Positions 8,564-17,490 of a stretch of DNA of 64,000 bases are shown piece by piece; position 1 is the stretch's first letter, and each line of letters opens with the position of its first letter. The notes under the pieces are model-generated. The model searched no databases. It had not been told where the DNA came from and was given only the letters and a program-made list of their open reading frames with translations. Made by a program: the position numbers and the translations under genes. Source of the stretch: Spirosoma endophyticum (GTDB taxonomy: Bacteria > Bacteroidota > Bacteroidia > Cytophagales > Spirosomataceae). Location: NCBI RefSeq assembly GCF_900112365.1, contig NZ_FOLQ01000024.1, positions 1 through 64,000 of the forward strand, written 5' to 3'.

Positions 8564-8786
8564 TCAACTCAAGGAGTTTACCTGCTGAAACGCTTTGACT
8601 CATCAAATGAATAAAGGCAACTGCTTGATTTTTTGATACTGAAGGATAACCCGCCAAAAACTCATCAATAGTTGCATTATTTTCGAGGTGGTCTAGTAAA
8701 TGTTGAATGGGCACCCGTGTTCCACGAAAAACGGGCGTGCCCTCCATCAACTCCGGATCAACATTGATTAATTCATTAGCTGTCAT
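8547..8786 (-). CDS. DUF433 protein (probable antitoxin)
   Basis: A 79-residue DUF433 protein. The hallmark segment is visible near the N-terminus (VDPELMEGTPVFRGTRVPI), followed by a helix-turn-helix-like part (IDEFLAGYPSVSKNQAVAFI). DUF433 proteins are the antitoxin-like partners of DUF5615 PIN-like toxins, and the overlapping downstream gene is exactly such a partner. It probably represses its own operon and neutralises the toxin. The gene begins 12 bases after the end of the NifU-like gene. Confidence 0.85.
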   Translation of the reverse strand: MTANELINVDPELMEGTPVFRGTRVPIQHLLDHLENNATIDEFLAGYPSVSKNQAVAFIHLMSQSVSAGKLLELNENFA

Positions 8787-8798
8787 AGCCAGAATTGT

Positions 8799-9077
8799 TT
8801 AAAATGCGGGGGTAAGATTCACCGCTTCCACTTTCAATATTTCGGGAACAGCTTTGAGGATGGCTTCTTCCAGCCCGCCCTTGAACGTCATGGCCGACAT
8901 GGGGCATGAGCCACAGGAACCGATCAGCTCAAGCCGCACAGTTTTGTCATCCGTCACTTCCAGCACTTTAACGTTTCCGCCATCGGCTGCCAGGTATGGG
9001 CGCATACTGTCAAGTGCCCGCTCTATTTTAGAAATTAACTGGTCGTTATTAACTACCGTTTCCATTAGATGATTCAT
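8799..9077 (-). CDS. NifU C-terminal domain Fe-S scaffold protein
   Basis: A 92-residue protein consisting of the NifU/Nfu C-terminal domain. The N-terminal helix is followed by RPYLAADGGNVKVLEV, and the cluster-binding CxxC motif is C55-GS-C58 in IGSCGSCPMS. It is a carrier or scaffold for [4Fe-4S] clusters in the cytoplasm. M5 is an alternative start. It is the first gene of a - strand run with the DUF433/DUF5615 pair 12 bases downstream. In related bacteria this gene often sits next to mrp, which here is about 8 kb away. Confidence 0.93.
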   Translation of the reverse strand: MNHLMETVVNNDQLISKIERALDSMRPYLAADGGNVKVLEVTDDKTVRLELIGSCGSCPMSAMTFKGGLEEAILKAVPEILKVEAVNLTPAF

Positions 9078-9422
9078 TTACGGCAAATGCGTTGATTTAC
9101 CCGTAATTTATTGAAGATTAATGACTTGCGGAAATGATGTTCAAACATTGCTGAAACAAACATCTGACTATCTGCATTATTAACGCAATTTATACAAAAA
9201 ACAATCCCCTAAATGCTATTGAGCTTGCGGGTCTGCTACTTTCGTCTCTCAATTAAATTGGTGGGGTTTGCATTTACGGCCATCCTCTAATGGAATATGT
9301 CTCAACGGCCACAACGCATAAAAGTCTATGCTGTAAGGCGCGGTAATTTTCTAGTACCGAATGGGTTTCGTTTTTGTTAGCTTGGCTGTACGTTGTCTAA
9401 GACAAGCCTTTATTAAATTCCT
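9078..9422. other. Intergenic region with no recognised gene
   Basis: A 345-base AT-rich gap between two divergent genes, so it should hold promoters for both. A near-consensus core TACTTTCG (about 9237-9244, + strand) differs from TAnnTTTG at one position, and TTGCGG lies ahead of it. The 180 bases between this element and the next start could hold a long leader or a small RNA. No stable hairpin or known RNA family was recognised. Confidence 0.4.
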
Positions 9423-9725
9423 ATGCAAAATTCAACTTCAAAGCGGCAATGGGGCAGCCTACAAGTACCTATGACTGATTTCCAAGATAGCATTGACCGA
9501 GTTCGTCGGGCTGAGCGTCCTGGTCAAGCCGCTCCCCTACTGTCGCGTTTGGCTTTGATTCACCAAGTGGCTAAAGCCTATGTGGCTGAAAATCTGGCTA
9601 AATTAGCCGCTAGTCCACTCGACATTGAGATTGAAGAAATCACCGATCCACCCATGTACGATCTGGACGTAGCAGAGGGCGCAGTGACGATTCAGTTCAG
9701 TTATGACGTAGCTGAACAGGCATAA
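9423..9725 (+). CDS. Conserved hypothetical protein, 100 residues
   Basis: A soluble, acidic protein of 100 residues with no signal peptide or membrane segment. A predicted helix (AAPLLSRLALIHQVAKAYVAENLAKLA) is followed by beta-prone acidic segments (IEIEEITDPP, GAVTIQFSYD). I do not recognise the family. It stands alone on the + strand, 74 bases ahead of the ABM-membrane protein. The composition and clear start support a real gene; nothing supports a specific function. Confidence 0.6.
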   Translation: MQNSTSKRQWGSLQVPMTDFQDSIDRVRRAERPGQAAPLLSRLALIHQVAKAYVAENLAKLAASPLDIEIEEITDPPMYDLDVAEGAVTIQFSYDVAEQA

Positions 9726-9799
9726 ACTTATGGGATTCTTGCGCCGTTGCGATATTTTTAAGCGTTAAATCAACCCCTGTCCAAAACTGAACACCTGCT

Positions 9800-10366
9800 A
9801 TGTCAGCCAGTATTCCCATCGATCTCGACAGTGCTGTGACAACAATCATTATCCAGCGCCCCTTTAAACATCAGATTCCTGCCTATGAGAACTGGTTAAA
9901 GGAGATGGTTCCTCTGGCTCAGGAAGCTGACGGGCATCGGGGCGTGAATGTAATCAGGCCACATGGGCAGAACGAAGAGTATACTATTGTGCTTCATTTC
10001 GCATCTGAAGCTTCGCTACGCCATTGGCTGGATTCCGATACGCGTAAACAGATGATCGAGAAAGTGCGTCCGTTGCTCAACACGGACGAAAAGATAGACA
10101 TCAAGACGGGTCTTGAATTCTGGTTTACGCCACCGGAAACCAAGAAGAATGCTCCTGCTTACAAACAATTTCTGATAACGTTGTCTGCTATATTTCCGCT
10201 ATCCGTTCTGATCTCCTGGTTCCTTGCCCCCATTTTCTCTGCCTTACCTTTCTTATCTCTCCCATTAGTAAAGCCATTTCTGACTAGCCTGCTGATCGTC
10301 GGACTAATGACGTTTGTTATTATGCCACGGTATGTTCGGCTTGTTGCCAACTGGCTCTACCACTAG
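9800..10366 (+). CDS. ABM-domain membrane protein
   Basis: A 188-residue protein with an N-terminal antibiotic biosynthesis monooxygenase domain (about residues 10-105, with ANWLKEM-like helix, GVNVIRPHG strand and YTIVLHFASEASLRHWL). Two hydrophobic C-terminal segments follow (about 124-147 and 155-175), so it is membrane-anchored. This ABM plus two-helix architecture is known as a family of unknown function in many bacteria. It is followed by a convergent Nif3-like gene only 10 bases away. Confidence 0.83.
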   Translation: MSASIPIDLDSAVTTIIIQRPFKHQIPAYENWLKEMVPLAQEADGHRGVNVIRPHGQNEEYTIVLHFASEASLRHWLDSDTRKQMIEKVRPLLNTDEKIDIKTGLEFWFTPPETKKNAPAYKQFLITLSAIFPLSVLISWFLAPIFSALPFLSLPLVKPFLTSLLIVGLMTFVIMPRYVRLVANWLYH

Positions 10367-10376
10367 AATTTAGGGT

Positions 10377-11264
10377 TTATCTGACCGGTTGATCGGGACG
10401 CCAGTAGGGCTCAGGCGCTGCGAGGAAGTCAACAGGGACTTCGGAAATGAATCCTTTCAGCCATTCCGCACAATATTTCATGCCAGCCTGCTCAGAGACC
10501 AGATGACCCATAATGATTAAGGCCTTTTTCTGGCCGGACGTAATAGCATCCTGTACGTACTCCACAAGTTCCCATTCATGGGTCTCGCCAACCACCAGCA
10601 CATCCGCCTGAGCCAGATACGGAATACCCGGCATCAGGCTAACATTTCCCCAACTGGCCATTACACGCTTTATGGGCAAATTAGGATCGCCAATCACACG
10701 CATGGTTCGTATCCCTAATTTAGTGGCCATCCCCTGGGCGAAACGCGCCAGTGATGTTTCCGGGAAAGTAAACAGCCGGGGGTTCTGGGAGTCGTTGTTC
10801 TTTACCCATCCCAGTTCCCGAATCATCCCCGTCGCAATACCATCGGGATGGCGCCCGTGCCAGTGATCATGGAAATGGAAGACCGCCAAACCATGTTCCT
10901 GGATAAAATCACGCTTGAGCTGATATAGTGAATCCTGGCCGATGGGCTCGATGCGATCCTGATGGGAATAAAAAGTTGGCTCATGAGTGATGACCATATT
11001 GAGACCTTTAGCGGCTGCCCGCTGAAGCACATCCAACGTAGCCATCATCGTCGAAGCGATTCCTTTGACGGGCATATCCTGCGTACCGGCAATCAGGTTG
11101 TCGACGGTCTGTTCTCGCCAGGGAATAGCTACGTTGGTTTTTATCCGATCAATGACTTGACCGACCGTAAGAGTTTGTCGGCTGGCGGGTCGGATGAAGC
11201 TGACAGCCGATAGACCGAGGGAGGCCATCAGAAAGGTGCGACGGGATGCTTTGTCGGGATTCAT
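10377..11264 (-). CDS. Nif3-like dinuclear metal-centre protein with Tat-like signal
   Basis: A 295-residue protein of the Nif3/YbgI family, which forms toroids with a dinuclear metal site but has no agreed reaction. The N-terminus SRRTFLMASLGLSAVSFI looks like a twin-arginine or Sec signal, which is unusual because canonical Nif3 proteins are cytoplasmic. Metal-ligand-like segments are ITHEPTFY (histidine), FHFHDHWHGRHPDG and VGETHEWELVEY. The protein is a divergent branch. It ends next to the convergent ABM-membrane gene. Confidence 0.8.
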   Translation of the reverse strand: MNPDKASRRTFLMASLGLSAVSFIRPASRQTLTVGQVIDRIKTNVAIPWREQTVDNLIAGTQDMPVKGIASTMMATLDVLQRAAAKGLNMVITHEPTFYSHQDRIEPIGQDSLYQLKRDFIQEHGLAVFHFHDHWHGRHPDGIATGMIRELGWVKNNDSQNPRLFTFPETSLARFAQGMATKLGIRTMRVIGDPNLPIKRVMASWGNVSLMPGIPYLAQADVLVVGETHEWELVEYVQDAITSGQKKALIIMGHLVSEQAGMKYCAEWLKGFISEVPVDFLAAPEPYWRPDQPVR

Positions 11265-11360
11265 AGGTAAAGAAGCTAGCTATCCAGAAAGAATTCGTGT
11301 CGCCAGGTTTACCCATTTGATACCAACGAGTTGCTGTTTATCAAGCCAATGCCTGACCCA

Positions 11361-11582
11361 CTAGAATTGATCACTTTGGCCAGTGTCCAATGGGGGGAGG
11401 GGCTTGACTTTTTTAGCCAGTTTGATTTGAATGGCTTTCCAGGCCTGAGCCTTAAGTTGCCGATGCAACTCGGGGTAAATGGGTACAAAGCCCTGCAGCG
11501 AGTGAGTGGCATCATCGGTCTTCATCTGCCAATACGCTCTGTCTGTGGTATCAGGGATGGTCGTGTAAATGGGTTGGCTCAT
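11361..11582 (-). CDS. Small hypothetical protein, 73 residues
   Basis: A short ORF starting MSQPIYTTIPDTT with a basic helical segment (ELHRQLKAQAWKAIQIKLAKKVKPLP). The composition is protein-like, but no family is recognised. Overlapping ORFs exist on the + strand, so this is a choice based on composition. It could be part of a transcript that continues into the Nif3-like gene. Confidence 0.4.
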   Translation of the reverse strand: MSQPIYTTIPDTTDRAYWQMKTDDATHSLQGFVPIYPELHRQLKAQAWKAIQIKLAKKVKPLPPLDTGQSDQF

Positions 11583-11765
11583 GCCTACATAACATTGTAA
11601 CTTCAGTAGTGTTTACTAAACCCGTTTGACACAGCGCGCGTACTTACAGGATTAGTTGGAAATGGACAAAACAGCCTAAACTACGCCTATGCTTTTAAGC
11701 TTTAACTTGGTTTTTGCAACTTGCAGCGTGAATGACCGGGAGGCAACGTGCATCAATTAGCGCCT

Positions 11766-14219
11766 ATGAAAGAATTATTTTTAGCATGCTGCCTGCTCGT
11801 TACTACGTATGCAGTTGGGCAACAGAAATTAACCCGAACCCGGCTTTTTGATTCGGACTGGCTATTTTTGAAAGACAGCACCGTTCGGGCTGAGCAGCCT
11901 GCCTACAACGATGCCAACTGGCGAAAGCTGGATCTGCCCCACGATTGGAGTATCGAAGATTTGCCGAACCAGGCTCCCGATCAGGTTGCCGGACCATTTT
12001 CGCGAGCGAGTGTAGGTGGCACGTCTACGGGATTCACCGTCGGGGGGACGGGCTGGTATCGCAAGTCGTTTACATTCAGTTCATTGGAGAAGGGGAAGAC
12101 GGTTCTGATTCATTTCGATGGCGCTTATACAGAAACCGATGTGTGGTTGAATGGTCACCATTTGGGCTATCATCCGTACGGCTATACGCCTTTTAGCTAT
12201 GAGCTTACACCCTATTTGTCGTCACCGGGACAAACGAATGTACTGGCTGTTCGCGTGAAAAATCTGGGCCAGAATAGTCGATGGTATACCGGGTCGGGCA
12301 TCTATCGGCACGTCTGGTTGACTGTCGTTAAACCTGTGCATATCGCTCCATTGGGCGTATCAATCACTACGCCCCAGATTACCGGAAAATCGGCTCAAGT
12401 GCAGCTTACGACGACGATTGACAATGCGAGTGGGAAGAAAATGCCTGTTTCCGTGCATACTACGTTGATTGCGCCAGATGGTAAATTAATAAGTATTACG
12501 TACCGGCAAACCATAACCGCATCGGCCAACGGCAAAACGGAACGCAAACAGTTGGTGACAGTAACGAATCCGCAACTGTGGGCGCCCGAAACACCCCACT
12601 TGTATACAGCGAACGTAGTGATTATGTCGGGTAGAAAACGGCTGGATAGCGTAACCACTACGTTCGGCATCCGGTCGATTGAGTTCAGTGCTACCCGGGG
12701 TTTTGTGCTCAACGGGAAACGCGTACTATTGAAAGGCGGCTGCATTCATCACGACAACGGCCCCCTGGGTGCCGCAGCCATCGACCGGGCCGAAGAGCGA
12801 AAAGTAGAGCTATTGAAAGCCAACGGATTCAATGCCATTCGTACCAGTCATAATCCGCCTTCCACGGCTTTGCTGGATGCCTGCGATCGGTTAGGTATGC
12901 TGGTTATCGACGAAGCATTCGATATGTGGCAGCGGCCCAAAAAACCGCAGGATTACCACCGTTTTTTCGATGAATGGTGGCAACGCGATTTGACCGCTAT
13001 AATCCAGCGCGACCGGAATCATCCGTCCGTTATTTTTTGGAGCATTGGTAATGAAATCAACGAGCGGGCCGATCTATCAGGACTGGAAATCACGAAGAAA
13101 CTGGTTGCCGAAACTCATCGGCTCGATCCAACGCGCCCGGTTACCGAAGCCTTATGCACATTTTGGGAACATCCCGGCAACGTCTGGGAAGATTCGGACA
13201 AGGCTTTCGCATTGCTGGACGTGGGCGGCTATAATTACGAGTGGAAGCACAACGAATCAGATCATCGACGTCATCCAGAACGGATTATACTAGGTACAGA
13301 AACGTTTGCCAGGGAAGCGTTTGAAAACTGGCAGCAAGTCGAAAAACACCCCTACGTCATCGGTGATTTTGTCTGGACCGCTATGGATTACATGGGCGAA
13401 ACAGCCATCGGCCACACGATTATTCAGCCGAAAGCTGATAAAGACAGTACAAGAGCGGTGTTGCCGTGGCCCTGGTTCAATGCCTGGTGTGGTGATCTGG
13501 ACCTGATTGGGTTTAAAAAGCCACAATCTTATTACCGCGATGTTGTCTGGCGAAACCGTCCCCTTGCCCTGGCCGTTCATAGTCCCATTCCCGACGGCAT
13601 GAAAGAAACCGTTACCAACTGGGGCTGGCCCGACGAGCAACAAAGCTGGAACTGGTCCGGCCTGGATGGGCCGGGAGCCGAAGGAAAACCGCTTCAGGTA
13701 CGTATCTTCTCGCGTAGTCCGTTGGTCCGTCTTGAGTTAAATGGCAAACTTGTTGGTGAGCAACGTTTGTCTGATACGACTATCACAGCCACATTTGTAG
13801 TTCCGTACCAGCCCGGCATTCTAAAAGCAACAAGTTTTGAAAACGGCAAACTGACGGGCACGGTTGAGCTACGTACTGCTGGCAAGCCACACCATCTCAG
13901 GTTAACCGCCGACCGGTCAATCATCCGTGCTGATCGTAACGACCTGTCTTACGTGGCCGTTGAGGTTTTAGATGACCAGGATAATGTGATTCCTACGGCC
14001 GATTTTCCTGTTACGCTTCAACTGTCGGGTGTGGGCGAGTTAGCGGGCGTTGGCAACGCGAATCCTACCGACATGAGTAGCTTTCAACAACCCCAAAAAA
14101 CGACATTCCGGGGACGGTGTTTAGCCATTGTTCGTCCCAAAGGAGCGGCAGGAAGCATTACGTTAACAGCCAGTTCTTCCGATTTACAACCGGGAAAATT
14201 GATCCTTACAGTCCATTAA
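11766..14219 (+). CDS. Secreted glycoside hydrolase family 2 beta-galactosidase
   Basis: An 817-residue GH2 enzyme with N-terminal signal peptide (MKELFLACCLLVTTYAVGQQ). The sugar-binding jelly-roll domain (GWYRKSF, DGAYTETDVWLNG), the immunoglobulin-like middle domain and the TIM barrel are all present. The acid/base glutamate lies in SIGNEINER and the nucleophile is probably the glutamate of LGTETFA. A C-terminal DUF4982-like and Ig-like part (DQDNVIPTADFPVTL) follows, typical of Bacteroidota enzymes. A GTG 18 bases upstream could start the protein instead, but the ATG gives a cleaner signal peptide. Substrates are probably beta-galactosides from plant or microbial glycans. Confidence 0.92.
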   Translation: MKELFLACCLLVTTYAVGQQKLTRTRLFDSDWLFLKDSTVRAEQPAYNDANWRKLDLPHDWSIEDLPNQAPDQVAGPFSRASVGGTSTGFTVGGTGWYRKSFTFSSLEKGKTVLIHFDGAYTETDVWLNGHHLGYHPYGYTPFSYELTPYLSSPGQTNVLAVRVKNLGQNSRWYTGSGIYRHVWLTVVKPVHIAPLGVSITTPQITGKSAQVQLTTTIDNASGKKMPVSVHTTLIAPDGKLISITYRQTITASANGKTERKQLVTVTNPQLWAPETPHLYTANVVIMSGRKRLDSVTTTFGIRSIEFSATRGFVLNGKRVLLKGGCIHHDNGPLGAAAIDRAEERKVELLKANGFNAIRTSHNPPSTALLDACDRLGMLVIDEAFDMWQRPKKPQDYHRFFDEWWQRDLTAIIQRDRNHPSVIFWSIGNEINERADLSGLEITKKLVAETHRLDPTRPVTEALCTFWEHPGNVWEDSDKAFALLDVGGYNYEWKHNESDHRRHPERIILGTETFAREAFENWQQVEKHPYVIGDFVWTAMDYMGETAIGHTIIQPKADKDSTRAVLPWPWFNAWCGDLDLIGFKKPQSYYRDVVWRNRPLALAVHSPIPDGMKETVTNWGWPDEQQSWNWSGLDGPGAEGKPLQVRIFSRSPLVRLELNGKLVGEQRLSDTTITATFVVPYQPGILKATSFENGKLTGTVELRTAGKPHHLRLTADRSIIRADRNDLSYVAVEVLDDQDNVIPTADFPVTLQLSGVGELAGVGNANPTDMSSFQQPQKTTFRGRCLAIVRPKGAAGSITLTASSSDLQPGKLILTVH

Positions 14220-14564
14220 TTAATCCACAAATCGGGCAAACTTAATTTTTGCCTCTGTACGCTGCCGCCGTCGTACTGGCTAAATCACCCAACATTAATT
14301 TTCTGGTTTGTTTATCCTAAAATTCACATACTAACGTAACGCTTCCTAAAAGAACAAACCGGGTTGATCCGGGTTAACTACGTTGATACTGTGTTAATTT
14401 ATAGGAAATTGACTCTGTGAAGTGGTAACTTGCTATGACGCACATTCAACGTAGTGGGGAAGTCCGTCAGTACCGTGCCGACACGAACTCCGAACGATCC
14501 GTTCAACTTATAGCCTCAACTTCTTTCTGTCCTAGTAATTCCCCTAAACCAGCCAATCTCAATT
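14220..14564. other. Intergenic region with no recognised gene
   Basis: A 345-base gap between two same-strand secreted-enzyme genes. It contains a short direct repeat (CCGGGTTGATCCGGGTTAAC near 14360) but no strong hairpin, no TAnnTTTG core that I could be sure of and no protein-like ORF. It should hold the promoter of the dehydrogenase gene. Confidence 0.4.
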
Positions 14565-17306
14565 ATGAATTACTTCTCTCTAGTTTATTCGCCCGGTAAA
14601 GTAACCCTTCTGCTCATATGGCTCTGTCTACTCCACTACCAACTGGCTGTTGCACAAACGTTCCCGAGCAATTTTGCTGGTGTACAGATCGCTACTGGCC
14701 TTGATCCGGTCGGTATGGATGTGGCACCGGATGGCCGCGTTTTCCTGGCCGAGAAAAATGGGAAAGTACGGATCGTTAAGAATAATACGTTGCTAGCCAC
14801 ACCTTTTGTCACCATTCCCAACGTCGATAACTTTAACGAGCGAGGGTTATTGAAGGTATTGTTAGATCCTAATTTCAACACTAACGGTTTTCTGTACGTC
14901 TACTACACTTATAAAGCAGCAGGGAGTTCGGTGAGTAACAACCGGGTAAGCCGTTTTACAGCCAGTGGCGATGTCGCCGTCGCCGGGAGCGAGCGGGTGT
15001 TAATCGATATCGATCCGTTAGGCTCGGTGGGCTACCACAACGGCGGGGGCTTGGCCGTCAAAGACGGTAAGCTGTTTATTTCGGTGGGCGAGAACACCGT
15101 GGCTTCGAACGCGCAATCCCTGACGACGTTGAAAGGGAAAATCCTGCGCATCAATTTGGATGGTAGTATTCCAACCGATAATCCTTTCTACACAACCGCT
15201 ACGGGTGTCAACCGCGCCATATGGGCGCTGGGATTGCGTAACCCATTCCGGTTAGCTGCGCAGCCCGGTACTGGCAAACTGTTTGTTAACGACGTAGGCA
15301 ACAGCAGTTGGGAAGAGATCAACGAAGGCGGGGCCGGAAAAAATTACGGGTGGCCGGGGATTGAAGGCGTTCGAACTAATCAAAGCCCACCGACTAATTA
15401 TCAGGACCCTTTTTATGCCTACGACCACGGGCAGGGATGCTCCATCACAGCCGGTGCATTTTATAATCCGACTACGGCTAAATTCCCGGCGGCTTATGTT
15501 GGCAAGTATTTCTTTGGCGATTACTGTAATGGCTGGATTAAGACGATCGATCCAGCCACAAAAGCAGTCACCAATTTTGCTTCGGGCATCAATCGGCCGC
15601 TGGATGTGGCCGTCGCCAACGATGGAACGCTTTATTTTATCGCCCGAGGTGGTATCGCTGGCGGTTCTGATGAGGCTAATACATCGAGTACCAATGGCGT
15701 TTTATGGCGTGTAGATTATACCGGAAATGGCGTACCGGTCATCGCTGTGCAGCCAACCAGTAAAACAGTATCGGTTGGGCAATCCGTTACGTTTACTACA
15801 GTTGCCTCCGGCAATCCGACGCCCACGTATCAATGGCAGCGAAACGGCGTTTCTATTTCGGGGGCAACTTCAGTGAGCTATACAGTGGCTAGTCCTGTAC
15901 TAGCGGATAATGGGGCTACGTTCAGGGTAGTTGTTAGTAATGCGGCTGGCAGCGCCACTAGTAACGAAGTGACCCTGACAGTCATCACGAACCAGTTACC
16001 TGTCGCTACGATTAGCACGCCTGCAACAGGTACGAAGTATGCGGCTGGAGATGTCATTTCGTTTTCCGGTACGGGTACCGATGGAGAAGACGGCAATTTG
16101 CCCGCCAGCGCCTTTACCTGGAAAATTGATCTGTATCATTTTGATTCTCCGGCTCACGCACACCCCGCCATGGAGCCCGTCAGTGGCATTAGGTCGGGTA
16201 GTTTCACCATTCCCACCGAGATGGAAACGTCGGCCAACGTACTGTTTCGACTATTTCTAACGGTCAAGGATTCCAGGGGGGCTACCACCACGGTGTCCAG
16301 AGATGTGGTTCCCATCACCTCGACCATTACGTTAACGACCAATCCTGCCGGGTTAGCACTCAAACTGGATGGGAGTGCCGTGACAGGGCCTTATTCATTC
16401 AGTGGCGTCAGCCGTATTGTCAGGAGCTTGGAAGCTGTAACACCCCAAACCGTAGGGGGTGTTACCTATACTTTTTCTTCCTGGTCAAACGGTGGAACTC
16501 GCCTTCAGAACCTGTCTACGCCGGGTGTCAACACTACGCTAACCGCAAATTTTGTTCCGTCAACGGGCGGCAGCACCGGCATTGTGGCGGGTGGCGTTTA
16601 TGAACTTGAACCCCAAAGTGCCCTGGGTAAACGACTGGACGTTCGGGCGCTGAGTACAGCCGACCAGGCGATTGTCGAGTTATATCAAAGCAATGGCGGA
16701 CCCAATCAGCGGTGGAAGTTTATCGCCAGGGGCAACGGGCTCTATGAACTCGAACCGCAGCATGCCCCAGGCAAGCGCCTGGATGTAGCGGGCCGAAGTG
16801 CTGGCGATAACATAAAAGTACAAACCTATACCAGTAATGGAGGGAGCAATCAGGTGTGGAAATTGATTGATCTGGGCGGGAATATTTATGGGTTAGAACC
16901 TCAGTGCGCGCCTGGCAACCGGTTGGATATCGGTTTGGTGGATGGTGTCAGCAGGGCTGTGAGTAAAATTGCTACGGGGAGTACGAGTCAGCGCTGGAAA
17001 CTGATAGCCATCTCGGCTAGCCGCCTGGGAGCCGATCCCGGTATCGAGTCGGATGCCTTATTCGCAGCAACACCTAATCCATTCACGACCGAGACGACGA
17101 TCACCTTTAACCGACCCGTCAACAGCCAGCAGGTGATTGTTCAGATTCATAGCGTACAGGGTCAGTTAATACGTCTGATCGATGTATCAACTAACACGGA
17201 AGGGCGCATCCAGGTAAATCGAAAGGGCATGGCTGCTGGCGTCTACGTCTATAGCTTACTGGTTGATGGCGTTGTGGTTGTTAGCAAGCGGTTAGTCGTC
17301 AATTAA
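14565..17306 (+). CDS. Secreted PQQ-type sugar dehydrogenase with Ig-like, ricin and T9SS domains
   Basis: A 913-residue multidomain exoenzyme. After a signal peptide ending AVAQ, residues about 35-395 are a soluble aldose dehydrogenase propeller (GLDPVGMDVAPDGRVFLAEK, YHNGGGLAVKDGKLFISVGE, WALGLRNPFRLA, NYGWPGIEG). This family uses PQQ to oxidise sugars. Next are an Ig I-set domain (about 395-475), a PKD/cadherin-like stretch, and a further beta domain. Three ricin-type repeats follow (LEPQSALGKRLDV, LEPQHAPGKRLDV, LEPQCAPGNRLDI, each closed by a QxW-like NQRWK, NQVWK or SQRWK). The final 80 residues are a type IX sorting domain (TPNPFTTETTITF ... GVYVYSLLVDG). Ricin repeats imply carbohydrate binding. 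The protein is probably surface-bound or released. Confidence 0.9.
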   Translation: MNYFSLVYSPGKVTLLLIWLCLLHYQLAVAQTFPSNFAGVQIATGLDPVGMDVAPDGRVFLAEKNGKVRIVKNNTLLATPFVTIPNVDNFNERGLLKVLLDPNFNTNGFLYVYYTYKAAGSSVSNNRVSRFTASGDVAVAGSERVLIDIDPLGSVGYHNGGGLAVKDGKLFISVGENTVASNAQSLTTLKGKILRINLDGSIPTDNPFYTTATGVNRAIWALGLRNPFRLAAQPGTGKLFVNDVGNSSWEEINEGGAGKNYGWPGIEGVRTNQSPPTNYQDPFYAYDHGQGCSITAGAFYNPTTAKFPAAYVGKYFFGDYCNGWIKTIDPATKAVTNFASGINRPLDVAVANDGTLYFIARGGIAGGSDEANTSSTNGVLWRVDYTGNGVPVIAVQPTSKTVSVGQSVTFTTVASGNPTPTYQWQRNGVSISGATSVSYTVASPVLADNGATFRVVVSNAAGSATSNEVTLTVITNQLPVATISTPATGTKYAAGDVISFSGTGTDGEDGNLPASAFTWKIDLYHFDSPAHAHPAMEPVSGIRSGSFTIPTEMETSANVLFRLFLTVKDSRGATTTVSRDVVPITSTITLTTNPAGLALKLDGSAVTGPYSFSGVSRIVRSLEAVTPQTVGGVTYTFSSWSNGGTRLQNLSTPGVNTTLTANFVPSTGGSTGIVAGGVYELEPQSALGKRLDVRALSTADQAIVELYQSNGGPNQRWKFIARGNGLYELEPQHAPGKRLDVAGRSAGDNIKVQTYTSNGGSNQVWKLIDLGGNIYGLEPQCAPGNRLDIGLVDGVSRAVSKIATGSTSQRWKLIAISASRLGADPGIESDALFAATPNPFTTETTITFNRPVNSQQVIVQIHSVQGQLIRLIDVSTNTEGRIQVNRKGMAAGVYVYSLLVDGVVVVSKRLVVN

Positions 17307-17412
17307 AAAGGGCAGAAGAGGTTTTCAACTGGTTTTTCACCGCTAGAGCAAACAAGTGTCCCATCGCCGGAATGATAAATAATGTAGTTGGGACAGAGAG
17401 TAAATTAACTCT

Positions 17413-17475
17413 AAAACAGATGCTGGTTAACGTAGCGAAAAGTTATTTTTTGCTACGTTAACCAGCATCTGTTTT
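17413..17475. terminator. Long perfect hairpin between convergent genes
   Basis: Two perfectly complementary 24-bp arms, 17413-17436 and 17452-17475, flank a 15-base AT-rich loop. The arms end in AAAA and TTTT, so the element can act as a bidirectional terminator between the dehydrogenase gene (+) and mrp (-). The arm length is far beyond what termination needs. Confidence 0.75.
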
Positions 17476-17490
17476 GTACCTCTAGGTTGT

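Noticed and set aside
11331..11600. An 89-codon + strand frame overlapping the 73-residue - strand ORF
   Set aside because: Composition is less protein-like than the - strand candidate and no context supports it.
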